Made by a program: the position numbers and the translations under genes. 64,000 bases of DNA from an uncultured Erythrobacter sp. (lineage in GTDB: Bacteria; Pseudomonadota; Alphaproteobacteria; Sphingomonadales; Sphingomonadaceae): contig CANLAD010000001.1 in the NCBI GenBank assembly GCA_947488755.1, positions 2,985,501 through 3,049,500 on the forward strand. Reading direction: 5' to 3'. Positions 54,393 to 62,676 of the stretch are shown one piece after another. The number at the start of each line of letters is the position of its first letter. Position 1 is the stretch's first letter. The notes beneath the pieces are model-generated. The model worked only from the letters and a program-made list of their open reading frames with translations, was not told the DNA's origin and did not search any database.

Positions 54393-55727
54393 TTACGCCG
54401 CCCAAGGCCCGGTAATCGCGACCGTTCGCGTCGGTGCATAGGCGTTGACGAAGAGCCATTGGCCGTCGGGTGAGAAGCAACCACCGGCCAGCTCGGTCTG
54501 CATGCACAGGCGACCAAAAGCATAGGGCTGGCCGTCGGACGTAATGCCGCGCAGGTGATTGTCGACCACATCGGTATACTGGTCTTCGCACACGATCAGG
54601 TGGCCGTTCGGCCCGACCGTGAGGTTGTCTCCGTAATTGAACTGATCCTCGCGTTCGCTTTCGAAGAACAGCTCGATCCGGTCCGCTTCCGCGCCGCGTC
54701 CGGGTACGAGGCGGAAGACCTGACCTAGCTTCTTCGCCCCGCCGCTGGTTGAGCAGATGAACAGATCATCGGTGCCCATGTGAATGCCCTCGCCGCGCGC
54801 AATCAGCGATGCGCCTTTGGCCGCTGCCCGGAAACGCAGATCGTCCTGTGGTGCTTCGACATCATCGCAGTCGATCCAGCGCACGCGATAGGACTGGCCG
54901 ACCGGCATGATGTCGGTATCCCAGTTGCGCGTATCGGAAAGCCCTTCGATCACCGCCGCCTGCAGCTTCCCGCCATCGACGAGTCTGCCCGGCGTATCGG
55001 GCAGGAAGCGATACAGCACGCCTTCGTCGCGATCCTCGGTTTGATAGACTATGCCGGTCGCGGGATCGACGCAGGCCGCTTCATGGTTGAACCGGCCCAT
55101 GGCGCGCAGCGGGACGGGATCGACCAGACCGGTCGCGTTACCGGGCACTTCGAACACCCAGCCGTGATTGACGGTAAGCCCGTCGCCATAAAGCTGTCCG
55201 GGGCCGGTCGGGGCTTCCTCGCAGGTGAGCCAGCTCCCCCACGGCGTTACGCCGCCCGAACAATTGCGGATCGTGCCGCCGAGCGTCCTGAACTGGCGTT
55301 TCACCTCGAGCGTACGCGCATCGAGCACGATATTGGTCGTGCCACCCGGAACGATTGCGCCATCGCGGGTGCCGAAGCCCTTCGCGATCGGGCCGCCCGC
55401 ATCATCGCTGGGCACGAGTTCGTGATTGCGCACGAGCACAATCTCGCCCTTGCCGATATCAAGACAGCCCATGCCGTCCGCCTTGTCCGGCACGGTGCCC
55501 CCATCGCTCATCGCGTCGCCCAGGCTCGACAGCAGTCGATAGGAGAAGCCTTCGGGCAGATCGAGCATCCCGGCAGGATCGGGAATGAGCGGGCCATAGC
55601 TGAAAGACGTGGCCGCTGACGATCCAAGCGCAGCCCCGCGCGTCATGCACCCGCTGGCCAACAGCGCCGCGAAGGCGCTACCGGTCGCAGCGAGAAATTG
55701 GCGGCGATCGGCTTGGGGTAGTGTCAT
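54393..55727 (-). CDS. Tat-exported DUF839/PhoX-like protein
   Basis: 444 residues from the ATG at 55727, preferred over 55742 because GGAG lies eight bases upstream. A Tat motif (DRRQFLAATGSAFAALLASG) is followed by a lipobox-like Cys. VLVRNHELVPSD, CSGGVTPWGSWLTCEEAPTG and GRFNHEAACVDPATGIVYQT match the DUF839/PhoX phosphatase-like family, which binds calcium and iron. Phosphatase activity is plausible but unproven. Confidence 0.82.
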   Translation of the reverse strand: MTLPQADRRQFLAATGSAFAALLASGCMTRGAALGSSAATSFSYGPLIPDPAGMLDLPEGFSYRLLSSLGDAMSDGGTVPDKADGMGCLDIGKGEIVLVRNHELVPSDDAGGPIAKGFGTRDGAIVPGGTTNIVLDARTLEVKRQFRTLGGTIRNCSGGVTPWGSWLTCEEAPTGPGQLYGDGLTVNHGWVFEVPGNATGLVDPVPLRAMGRFNHEAACVDPATGIVYQTEDRDEGVLYRFLPDTPGRLVDGGKLQAAVIEGLSDTRNWDTDIMPVGQSYRVRWIDCDDVEAPQDDLRFRAAAKGASLIARGEGIHMGTDDLFICSTSGGAKKLGQVFRLVPGRGAEADRIELFFESEREDQFNYGDNLTVGPNGHLIVCEDQYTDVVDNHLRGITSDGQPYAFGRLCMQTELAGGCFSPDGQWLFVNAYAPTRTVAITGPWAA

Positions 55728-55942
55728 CAGTGTGCACTCCATCGAACAAGGCGAGCAGTTTAGTCACCCAGCGCGTCGCCCTTGTGACACGCCGACCGCC
55801 CAGGTCGCGACGATGTGCGCCGGGCTCGTCGAACGCCCCGCTCAAAAGGGCTCTGACGATCATATGTCTGGAAAGGCCGGATTGTAATGGTGCGCCACGC
55901 AGTCCAGAGCGAACCGGTCTCTGGGCTTCATTCGCTGCTTTA

Positions 55943-56102
55943 CAGGGAATCTACAGGGATTGAAGATTATTTGAACCTCAAATTGGGTCCAGGGCATCGC
56001 GATAAAGCCCGGAAGTCGGTCATTTTTGCAGCTCAATTTCCTACTTTGAGAACAGGGAAATCTCCGCTTGCTATCAGCGATGGAATAACGGCGAAGCAGG
56101 GA
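55943..56102. repeat. Gene-poor 400-base gap with four CAGGGA repeats
   Basis: The region from 55743 to 56137 holds no gene I can support. It contains four direct copies of CAGGGA: a close pair at 55943 and 55954 (CAGGGAATCTACAGGGATTG) and two further copies at 56053 (CAGGGAAATC) and 56097 (CAGGGATTGC). It marks the change from chromosomal genes to the accessory block and may be a junction remnant. Confidence 0.3.
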
Positions 56103-56137
56103 TTGCGATCTAGCGGAGCAGCGAAGGATCGGGCGCG

Positions 56138-56962
56138 CTACTCGTCCTCGTCAAGTTCGACTTGAAGCAGCGTTATCGCGTGACCATCGCGCTGCCCGAG
56201 GGCTTGCTCCGTAAGAGTAAGCGCGCGGGCGGCTTCACGTTCCGACAACCAAGCATCTGGTTCAACCTCTTCGATCTCGGTGTAGTGACCTGGTGTCAGC
56301 GATTGCGAGCCGAAACTTTCAGGAGGCATCTGCTCGTTTGTACTAAGCGGCAGAAATGGAAAGTCCTCATGCCGATAGAACCGAACCACTCGGCCATCTC
56401 GGGACAGCAAGACGGCGACAGGCTCAGACCATGCGTTTACGAACGCCCGGGCCAAAGCTTCCTTGCTGACTTCGAAATCGCGCGCGGCCGCAACGATGGT
56501 TTCAAGCGAGATACCGGATCGTCGGATATAGTCGCGGATGCGTTTTGTGGGCATGAGCAGATGCGCTGCAAACCTGTTGGCCTCGGCCTCCATCCGCCGG
56601 CGACGATCGCGGTCGCGGGCGTTCGACTGATTGAGGTCGCTCAGCGCACACTCCATTGGCAGACCCTCACGCGGACGATGCGCTTCGATGAGAAAATGTC
56701 CCAGTTCATGCGCCAGGGAAAATCGGCGTCGATGTAAAGGGCTCTGCCGACTGACGAGGATCTCGCCGCTGGATTTCACGGCGTCGGTTATAAGTGCTGC
56801 CTCGAATGCCTGGGTGTCGAGTGGACGGATCGAAGCGATATCGAGCGCGTAACACAGGTCTTCGATTGGAACGGCAAGCGGCAGGTCTTCGACTTCATGG
56901 ATGCACTCAGCCAATCTTTTGGGTGAGCCGACCCCATCGAGATCTAGCCGCGATATATTCAC
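56138..56962 (-). CDS. ImmA/IrrE-type zinc metallopeptidase
   Basis: 274 residues. The zinc site HELGH is at 85-89 and a third ligand in EAEANRFAAHLLMP at about 125-127. This is the ImmA/IrrE peptidase domain. Known members cleave XRE-family repressors of mobile elements or stress regulons. The C-terminal 100 residues lack a known domain. The start overlaps the XRE gene upstream, so this is a regulator/protease pair. Confidence 0.9.
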   Translation of the reverse strand: MNISRLDLDGVGSPKRLAECIHEVEDLPLAVPIEDLCYALDIASIRPLDTQAFEAALITDAVKSSGEILVSRQSPLHRRRFSLAHELGHFLIEAHRPREGLPMECALSDLNQSNARDRDRRRRMEAEANRFAAHLLMPTKRIRDYIRRSGISLETIVAAARDFEVSKEALARAFVNAWSEPVAVLLSRDGRVVRFYRHEDFPFLPLSTNEQMPPESFGSQSLTPGHYTEIEEVEPDAWLSEREAARALTLTEQALGQRDGHAITLLQVELDEDE

Positions 56963-57288
56963 GCCTTGGTTTCGCGCCTGCGCTTGAACTGCTCCATAAG
57001 GCCTTTGATGGTTTCCCGGTCGTCCTCGTCAAGACGTTTGAGGTCGCGGAACATGGCGACCATCTCTCGATCTTGGTCGGTTGCCTCAGGGTTCTCGCCG
57101 ACGAGATCGGCAATCGGCACGCGGAACAGGTCTGCAAGTTTCATGACCAATTCCATCGAGGGGTTCTCAGCCTGGCCCTTCTCGAGATTCCACACGTGCG
57201 CTTTGGAAATGCCGATGCGGTCGGCGACCTGTTGGAGCGAGAGCCGGTTGGCCACGCGTAGCTTATGAAGACGGACGGCGAAGGTCAT
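56959..57288 (-). CDS. XRE-family transcriptional regulator
   Basis: 109 residues. A helix-turn-helix (LSLQQVADRIGISKAHVWNL) lies at about 18-37, followed by an acidic helical tail (DLKRLDEDDRETIKGLMEQF). It overlaps the ImmA-like gene by four bases and faces the methyltransferase gene across 150 bases. It is therefore likely to repress itself and perhaps the divergent module, with the protease relieving repression. Confidence 0.9.
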   Translation of the reverse strand: MTFAVRLHKLRVANRLSLQQVADRIGISKAHVWNLEKGQAENPSMELVMKLADLFRVPIADLVGENPEATDQDREMVAMFRDLKRLDEDDRETIKGLMEQFKRRRETKA

Positions 57289-57437
57289 GGAGCTATTCCG
57301 TAATAATATGATCAGCGAAAAGCGCTGCGTTCAATAAATGTGGATAGATGCATACGCCTGCGGTTGACGAATGCAAGCGTTCACTTCATTTATACGTTGC
57401 TGGTCAATTCGGCCAGTGTAACCATGGATTGCCCCCG

Positions 57438-58763
57438 ATGTCGTCGCAGCAAATTACCAATCGCAAAATCAGCTCACTTACCCCCTATAATCGCAATGCC
57501 CGCACCCATTCCAAAAAGCAGATTGCCCAGATCGCCAGATCGATAGAGCGCTTCGGTTTTACAAACCCGGTTCTCATTTCGGACGAGGGCGGCATCATTG
57601 CAGGCCACGGTCGGGTCGAGGCAGCGAAGTCGCTGGGTATGAAAGCGGTGCCCACCCTCGCGCTCTCGCATCTCTCCGAAGCCGAACGGCGCGCCTACAT
57701 CCTCGCGGACAACAAGCTTGCACTCAACGCCGGCTGGGACAAGGAGGTGCTGGCGATCGAACTACAGGCGCTGGTGGACCTTGAATTCGATACCGAGCTT
57801 ACCGGTTTTAGCCTCGCCGAAGTCGATCTCGTTCTTGACGAGGCGAACGACGCCGACCTCGATGGTTCCGATACCCCCGAAGACGTCGTGCCTGAGATGA
57901 GCGGTGAACCGGTCAGTCGTAGGAGTGATCTCTGGTTGCTCGGCCAACACAAGCTCTTATGCGGAGACACGCAGCGGTCTGCTGACCTTGAGCGGCTCAT
58001 GGCGGGCCAATCCGCCGACATCGTCTTCACAGATCCACCCTACAATGTCGCGATCGACGGCAATGTGTGCGGCCTTGGCTCGGTCAAGCACCGCGAGTTC
58101 GCGTTCGCGAGCGGCGAGATGGACCGTGCTCAATTCGTGGCGTTTCTGAGCTCCACACTCAGCAATATGGCCGCTGTCATGCGCGATGGCGCGATTGCTT
58201 ATGTCTGCATGGATTGGCGGCATATGGGCGAGCTTCTCGAAGCAGGAGCGGCGAGCTTCACCGAACTCAAAAACCTGATCGTATGGAACAAGACCAACGG
58301 CGGCATGGGTGCGTTCTACAGATCAAAGCACGAGCTCGTTTTCGCATTCAAGCAAGGGACCGCCAAGCACACCAACAGCTTCGGTCTGGGCGAGACCGGC
58401 CGTTATCGCACCAATGTCTGGGACTATGCGGGCATTTCCTCGATCGGGGCCAACCGATCGGACGAACTGGCGATGCATCCCACGGTGAAACCCGTGGCTT
58501 TGATCGCTGACGCTCTAAGAGATTGTTCGCGCCGGGGCGAGATCGTGCTCGATGGATTTGGTGGCTCGGGCAGCACGCTGATCGCGGCGCATATGACCGG
58601 CCGAAAAGCGCGATTGATAGAATATGATCCGATTTATTGCGATACAATCATCAAACGCTGGCAAGCCTATACCGGCAAGCAAGCTCAGCTGGAAGCCGGT
58701 GGCACCTCGTTCGAACAGCTGTCGGATGAGCGCTTGGGTCTCGAATTGGCGGCTGTCCAATGA
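57438..58763 (+). CDS. ParB-domain and DNA methyltransferase fusion protein
   Basis: 441 residues from the ATG at 57438; an in-frame ATG at 57348 is possible. A ParB/Srx-like N-terminal domain (about 5-110, IARSIERFGFTNPVLISDEG, IIAGHGRVEAAK) precedes an amino-methyltransferase domain with DPPYN at 199-203 and the SAM motif DGFGGSGST at 372-380. Motif IV before motif I is the beta-class order used by CcrM-type enzymes. It should methylate adenine or cytosine amino groups. No restriction enzyme lies nearby. It overlaps the DUF5681 gene by four bases. Confidence 0.9.
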   Translation: MSSQQITNRKISSLTPYNRNARTHSKKQIAQIARSIERFGFTNPVLISDEGGIIAGHGRVEAAKSLGMKAVPTLALSHLSEAERRAYILADNKLALNAGWDKEVLAIELQALVDLEFDTELTGFSLAEVDLVLDEANDADLDGSDTPEDVVPEMSGEPVSRRSDLWLLGQHKLLCGDTQRSADLERLMAGQSADIVFTDPPYNVAIDGNVCGLGSVKHREFAFASGEMDRAQFVAFLSSTLSNMAAVMRDGAIAYVCMDWRHMGELLEAGAASFTELKNLIVWNKTNGGMGAFYRSKHELVFAFKQGTAKHTNSFGLGETGRYRTNVWDYAGISSIGANRSDELAMHPTVKPVALIADALRDCSRRGEIVLDGFGGSGSTLIAAHMTGRKARLIEYDPIYCDTIIKRWQAYTGKQAQLEAGGTSFEQLSDERLGLELAAVQ

Positions 58764-59596
58764 CCCGGCCTGAACGAAATCCACCTGGAGACGAGGCATC
58801 AACCGCAGGAAAAGTTGTTCCCTATAAGGTTGGCTATGGCAAACCGCCGCGCGAGCATCGGTTCAAGAAGGGCCAGTCGGGCAATCCTAGCGGACGTCCG
58901 AAAGGCTCGGCGAACAAACCCAAAATCGACACTTCTAGCGGAATGCGCGCAGCAGAGCAGTTCCTCAAATACGAGGCCTATCGACCCGTAACCTTGCGCG
59001 AGGATGGCGAAATCATCGAGCTGCCGGCTATCCAGGCGGTGTTCCGCGCGATGGGCGTCGCAGCAATGAAGGGAAATCGGTTCGCGCAAAAAAACATTAC
59101 CGAACTGGTAACCTCGCTTGAACAGCGGGACGCTGATCAACGCTACGAGCTATTTGGAACAGCGGCCGAGTACAAGAAGGACTGGTCGATGGAAATTGAG
59201 CGCTGCGAACGCGATGGTCTTCCCATACCGAACCCCGTTCCTCATCCCGACGATATTATCCTTGATCCAAATAACGGGGACGTACGCATTCACGGTCCTC
59301 AGACCGACGAGCAAAAGCGGGATCTTGATGAAGCGCTCAAACGACGTTCCGAAGCGCAGGAGGAGGTGAATTATTATTCCGACAAATATCACCGCGCGCG
59401 CAGCGAAAGGAGAAAGGCGCAGTGGCTGGAAGCATGGCACAGCGAGCAGTGCATCTTTGATATCATCAACGACAGCGTGCCAAAGCGCTACAAGACCAAA
59501 CTTGCAAACCGATCGTATCGCGAAGGCGCGTCGCGCGAAGGTAAAGCGCGCGAGGAGCTTCGGAAGAGGCGAAAGCTACGCAGTGATGATTTGTAG
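58760..59596 (+). CDS. DUF5681 domain protein coupled to the methyltransferase
   Basis: 278 residues. The N-terminus carries the DUF5681 signature REHRFKKGQSGNPSGRPKGS (about 34-53). The rest is charged and helical, and the last 40 residues are very basic (GKAREELRKRRKLRSDDL). The ATG overlaps the methyltransferase stop. Such pairs occur in phage and genomic islands, but the function of DUF5681 is not known to me. The basic ends suggest nucleic-acid binding. Confidence 0.8.
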   Translation: MTRPERNPPGDEASTAGKVVPYKVGYGKPPREHRFKKGQSGNPSGRPKGSANKPKIDTSSGMRAAEQFLKYEAYRPVTLREDGEIIELPAIQAVFRAMGVAAMKGNRFAQKNITELVTSLEQRDADQRYELFGTAAEYKKDWSMEIERCERDGLPIPNPVPHPDDIILDPNNGDVRIHGPQTDEQKRDLDEALKRRSEAQEEVNYYSDKYHRARSERRKAQWLEAWHSEQCIFDIINDSVPKRYKTKLANRSYREGASREGKAREELRKRRKLRSDDL

Positions 59597-59792
59597 GGAT
59601 GGGTAAGGCGATCGACTTTTCGTGTAATCGGATTGAGCATGGTTGTCAGCGAGATCCGCTAGCTTGATCGAACCGATCTCGGCAAACACGAGGCGGCGGA
59701 AGCGCTATTTCCACAGCCCTATCCGCATAAAGGTGTGAGCCGCGTAAGGCGCCGCTTCCAACCCGTTCTCTTTTCGTTCTATCGGGGCGCGC

Positions 59793-60023
59793 ATGTCATC
59801 GATCCGGCTGCGCGCCATTTCCGACTTCATCCATCACGATATCATGGTGCAGGTATTCTGCCGGTCGTGCGGGCACCGCCAGGATCTTCACCCCACACAT
59901 CTGTGCCACCTGTTCATCAAAAGGCGTTGGTCGCTGCAATTGCATAGCGCGCAGCGCCGGTTCAAATGCGCCAAATGCAGTCTGAAGAACGCCGAACTGC
60001 GACCGGGCGGCTTGGTCAAATGA
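59793..60023 (+). CDS. Small zinc-ribbon-like protein
   Basis: 76 residues from the ATG at 59793. Two CxxC knuckles, CRSCGHRQ and CAKCSLKN, separated by about 35 residues suggest a single zinc site. It starts about 200 bases after the DUF5681 gene and 24 bases before the SRAP gene. The 200-base gap upstream shows no other gene. Function is unknown. Confidence 0.6.
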   Translation: MSSIRLRAISDFIHHDIMVQVFCRSCGHRQDLHPTHLCHLFIKRRWSLQLHSAQRRFKCAKCSLKNAELRPGGLVK

Positions 60024-60046
60024 GCGCGAGCGGAGACCAGTAGCGT

Positions 60047-60667
60047 ATGTGCAATCTCTATCGAATGTCAAAAAGCCAGGAAGAGGTAGCGCGCCTGTTC
60101 GCGGTCGCCGAGGGTGCCAGAGGCGCGAACATGGCGGAGAACATCTATCCGGGCTATCCCGGCCTAGTCATCGCTAGAGGCTCCGTGCGGTCCATGGTGT
60201 GGGGCTTTCCGCTCGTGCTGAAGAGCAAGCGAACGGGTAAGCCGTTAAAGCCGAAACCAGTGAACAACGCGCGCACCGACAAGCTCGATAGTTATATGTG
60301 GCGCGACAGCTTTGAGAACCGCCGGTGCCTGATACCACTCACCGCATGGGCGGAGGCTGATGGACCGAAAGGATCCAAGACGCGCACTTGGCTATCGGTA
60401 CCTGGGCAGGAAATGTTCGCCTGCGCTGGCATCTGGCGCGAGAGCGATGAATGGGGCGCGTGCTACTCCATGGTGATGACTGATGCGTCCGACGCGGTTG
60501 CTCAGGTCCACAATCGTATGCCGGTAGTGCTTAGGCCCGGCGATCATGATCGTTGGCTCGAAGGAATAAATGATGAGGCAAGGCCGCTTTGTCGTGCGTT
60601 CGAAGGAGACTTGCGGATCGATCGCACTAATGAACCCTGGGCACCGCATAGAAGCTGGAACGGTTAA
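60047..60667 (+). CDS. SRAP-domain protein (YedK/HMCES family)
   Basis: 206 residues. It starts MCNLYRMSKSQEEVARLF; Cys2, exposed after Met removal, is the residue that links covalently to abasic sites in DNA. The conserved NNARTDKLDS, a Glu in AWAEADGPKG and the VHNRMPVVL with its His complete the active site. It protects abasic sites in single-stranded DNA. Its place in an accessory island suggests a role in element maintenance. Confidence 0.92.
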   Translation: MCNLYRMSKSQEEVARLFAVAEGARGANMAENIYPGYPGLVIARGSVRSMVWGFPLVLKSKRTGKPLKPKPVNNARTDKLDSYMWRDSFENRRCLIPLTAWAEADGPKGSKTRTWLSVPGQEMFACAGIWRESDEWGACYSMVMTDASDAVAQVHNRMPVVLRPGDHDRWLEGINDEARPLCRAFEGDLRIDRTNEPWAPHRSWNG

Positions 60668-60780
60668 AAGTCACGCATGGGATCGTCAACAGAAACAGAT
60701 CTATTGCACGTAACGGACACCTCACTGATTGGAAAACGGCAAAACTTGCGCCGAATCCGGCCTTCAGTGAGCTTTCCCAT
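60664..60780 (-). pseudogene. Possible integrase N-terminal remnant
   Basis: An ATG at 60780 opens a 38-codon frame beginning MGKLTEGRIRRKF, similar to the first residues of tyrosine recombinases (pattern xxLTxxxIR), and then loses any resemblance before a stop overlapping the SRAP gene. If correct, an integrase gene was cut off here. The match is only about ten residues. Confidence 0.3.
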
Positions 60781-61771
60781 ATCGATCCTTTCCGCTTCGC
60801 CGCCAACCCTCACCCCTACAAAGTGTGGGAGACAATGTCGGGACAGTAGGAACAAAATAAGAACAGTAGATTCCATTGTAAGTCCGAAAAACCGCAGAGT
60901 TCTGAAGCTTGCAGAGACTTTCTGGGATCTCCTGGGATGGCATAGGTGGCGGTGGAAGCAGTCGCACCGCAAACCGGCTCCGAAGAACGACAGCTCTGTG
61001 CTTCAGTTCAACAAGTAGTGAACCAAGATGCAAGTTCCTGATAGCAGTCAGCATCCACACAAAAAGCGACCGAGACATCGGCCTCAGGTTCGAGGAGCAA
61101 GCTGGCTCTGGTAAGGCCATCCCCATCGAATGCGACCGACCATTCGCTATTAAGGCTCGCCGCGCTCGCCGCGCTCTCACAAGAACCCACGAACGCCCGG
61201 AGCGCTAGCGCCCACCCGACGGCATGCCGCTGGCGCCGCGGTCGAGCCGCGTTTGATCGAACAGCGTCTCGTCTGCGCCGCCGGCGCGCTGGCAAGATGC
61301 GGCATTGTCACCTTGGTCAAGCGTGCTGTGCGGGAGGTTGGTCACCGTGAAATCGGTGGCGGTCCATGGATTCCCGACCTTGACCTCGCGGATGAGAAGC
61401 AGCTCACCAGCCAGCTCATCCGAAATTTCAATGGCAACGAGAACAATAGCGCAGTGTTACCGTGAGAAGCTCAGGGAAGACCGGCCAGCGAAAAGCGCGT
61501 CTGATAACTCACGACGCTCTTAGGCGTTGGAGGGAGTGCAGCTCTCAGCCCTAGTGCATTTACAGAATAAGGAATTTGAGGCTCTCGACGCGATTGCTCG
61601 CAAAGTAAAAGCCTTCAGATCATCCGACTATTCGAGAGCAACACAAGGTATGCAGCCCCGATTGGTGCTCGCGACAAACTGGATAAGCAATGGTCTTACG
61701 CCAAATTGCAGAGCGTGAACCAAGGCAAGCGTGCTCGGGGAGATTTCGCGTAAGTGGACTGTTCTGGACGC
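60781..61771. other. About 1 kb without a supported intact gene
   Basis: No frame in this stretch has a good start, ribosome site and coherent protein. The only coding-like part is the broken frame at 61205-61453. No tRNA, terminator or clear repeat could be seen. The stretch probably consists of decayed island genes. Confidence 0.5.
61205..61453 (-). pseudogene. Coding-like frame without a start
   Basis: On the minus strand an open frame of 82 codons reads LVAIEISDELAGELLLIREV, then KVGNPWTATDFTVTNLPHST, and ends in TAG at 61205. It has a coherent amino-acid make-up but no ATG or GTG start before an in-frame stop at 61457. It is most likely the 3' end of a disrupted gene of unknown type. 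An opposite-strand frame (61253-61465) is the alternative reading. Confidence 0.3.
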
Positions 61772-62128
61772 TCAACGAACCGCAGCTGGCCGGAAAAGCC
61801 ATTTGTAAGCACCAAAGCCTCGAAGGCACTCAATCTGATGAAAATCTGGCTCTGCACAGCGCAAGGCAAGCCTCAGACGTTCGATGTATTTCGTAACAGA
61901 GGACTCGCACAATTCAGGATCCAGCAAATTCGCTAGTGACGCACGAGTAATGGCTCTACCCTTGGCTCTAACTAGAGCGTCGGCAATTAAAAACAATGCA
62001 CGAGGAAGCCATACCTCACTATTGTTTAATTTAATTCGCCCAGGCTCGCAGATAGATGCATTTCCAAAGGTGACGAGTTCGAATGGCTTAAGCTGACATC
62101 CACAGCTCGGACAATGATGGAGGTTCAT
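61772..62128 (-). CDS. Small zinc-finger/winged-helix DNA-binding protein
   Basis: 118 residues from the ATG at 62128 with GGAGG just upstream on the complement's other side not evident; the start is the only ATG. The N-terminus HHCPSCGC suggests a metal site. Residues 45-112 (LFLIADALVRAKGRAITRAS through YIERLRLALRCAEPDFHQIE, GFGAYKW) follow the OmpR-type winged-helix pattern. There is no receiver domain. Likely a phage- or island-type regulator. Confidence 0.6.
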   Translation of the reverse strand: MNLHHCPSCGCQLKPFELVTFGNASICEPGRIKLNNSEVWLPRALFLIADALVRAKGRAITRASLANLLDPELCESSVTKYIERLRLALRCAEPDFHQIECLRGFGAYKWLFRPAAVR

Positions 62129-62676
62129 CGGGCGACCCTAAAGATTTCTGGGACCGAGTATGGTGGTTTAATTATGGTAGCCTAAAAATGAAGACCAGGG
62201 GAAACACCTAGAGAATTGCCTATCCGTTGTTAGGGTATCTGGAAAAATTTGCGCCGTAGATTCACGGAGTGTGACACTCGTCTCTTGGAATCATTTAAAG
62301 CCGCGGCGGTCATGGGATTCTGAGCTGATTTGAGGTGCGCGTCGCCGACAGGTGCAGACGCTCGCTCATGTGGGTAAATTCAAGGTTCCTGGATGCGAAG
62401 CATTTCGTTCGTCTACTTCCAAAGGCCGGCCATGCTCTTTTGAGCAGACGTTTTTCCGAAGTAGGGTCAGCCACGCATTCCCACAGATCGTGGGCTTCGC
62501 CGCTACCTCAAATAGGGGAAGTCATCGCAAGCCCAGATCGGCTCGCTCCCGCCTCAGCTGCACGCCTCCTCCAAGGGTTAAACCCTAGGTAGCCAGCAGA
62601 CAAAAATTCGCCGGTCCTGCGCATACCGGGTTCGAGCGGCTGCCGAGCCGCATGGACACCAGAGACGGGGGCGCAA
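62129..62676. other. About 550 bases without a supported gene
   Basis: The stretch upstream of the DUF1800 gene has frequent stops in all frames except a few short, unconvincing ones. It is relatively AT-rich at 62150-62330. No terminator or tRNA could be identified. It presumably contains the promoter of the DUF1800 gene. Confidence 0.5.

Noticed and set aside
61253..61465. Plus-strand frame of 70 codons over the 61.2-61.45 kb region
   Set aside because: No ribosome site and no recognisable domain; the opposite-strand frame has a more natural composition, though neither is firm.
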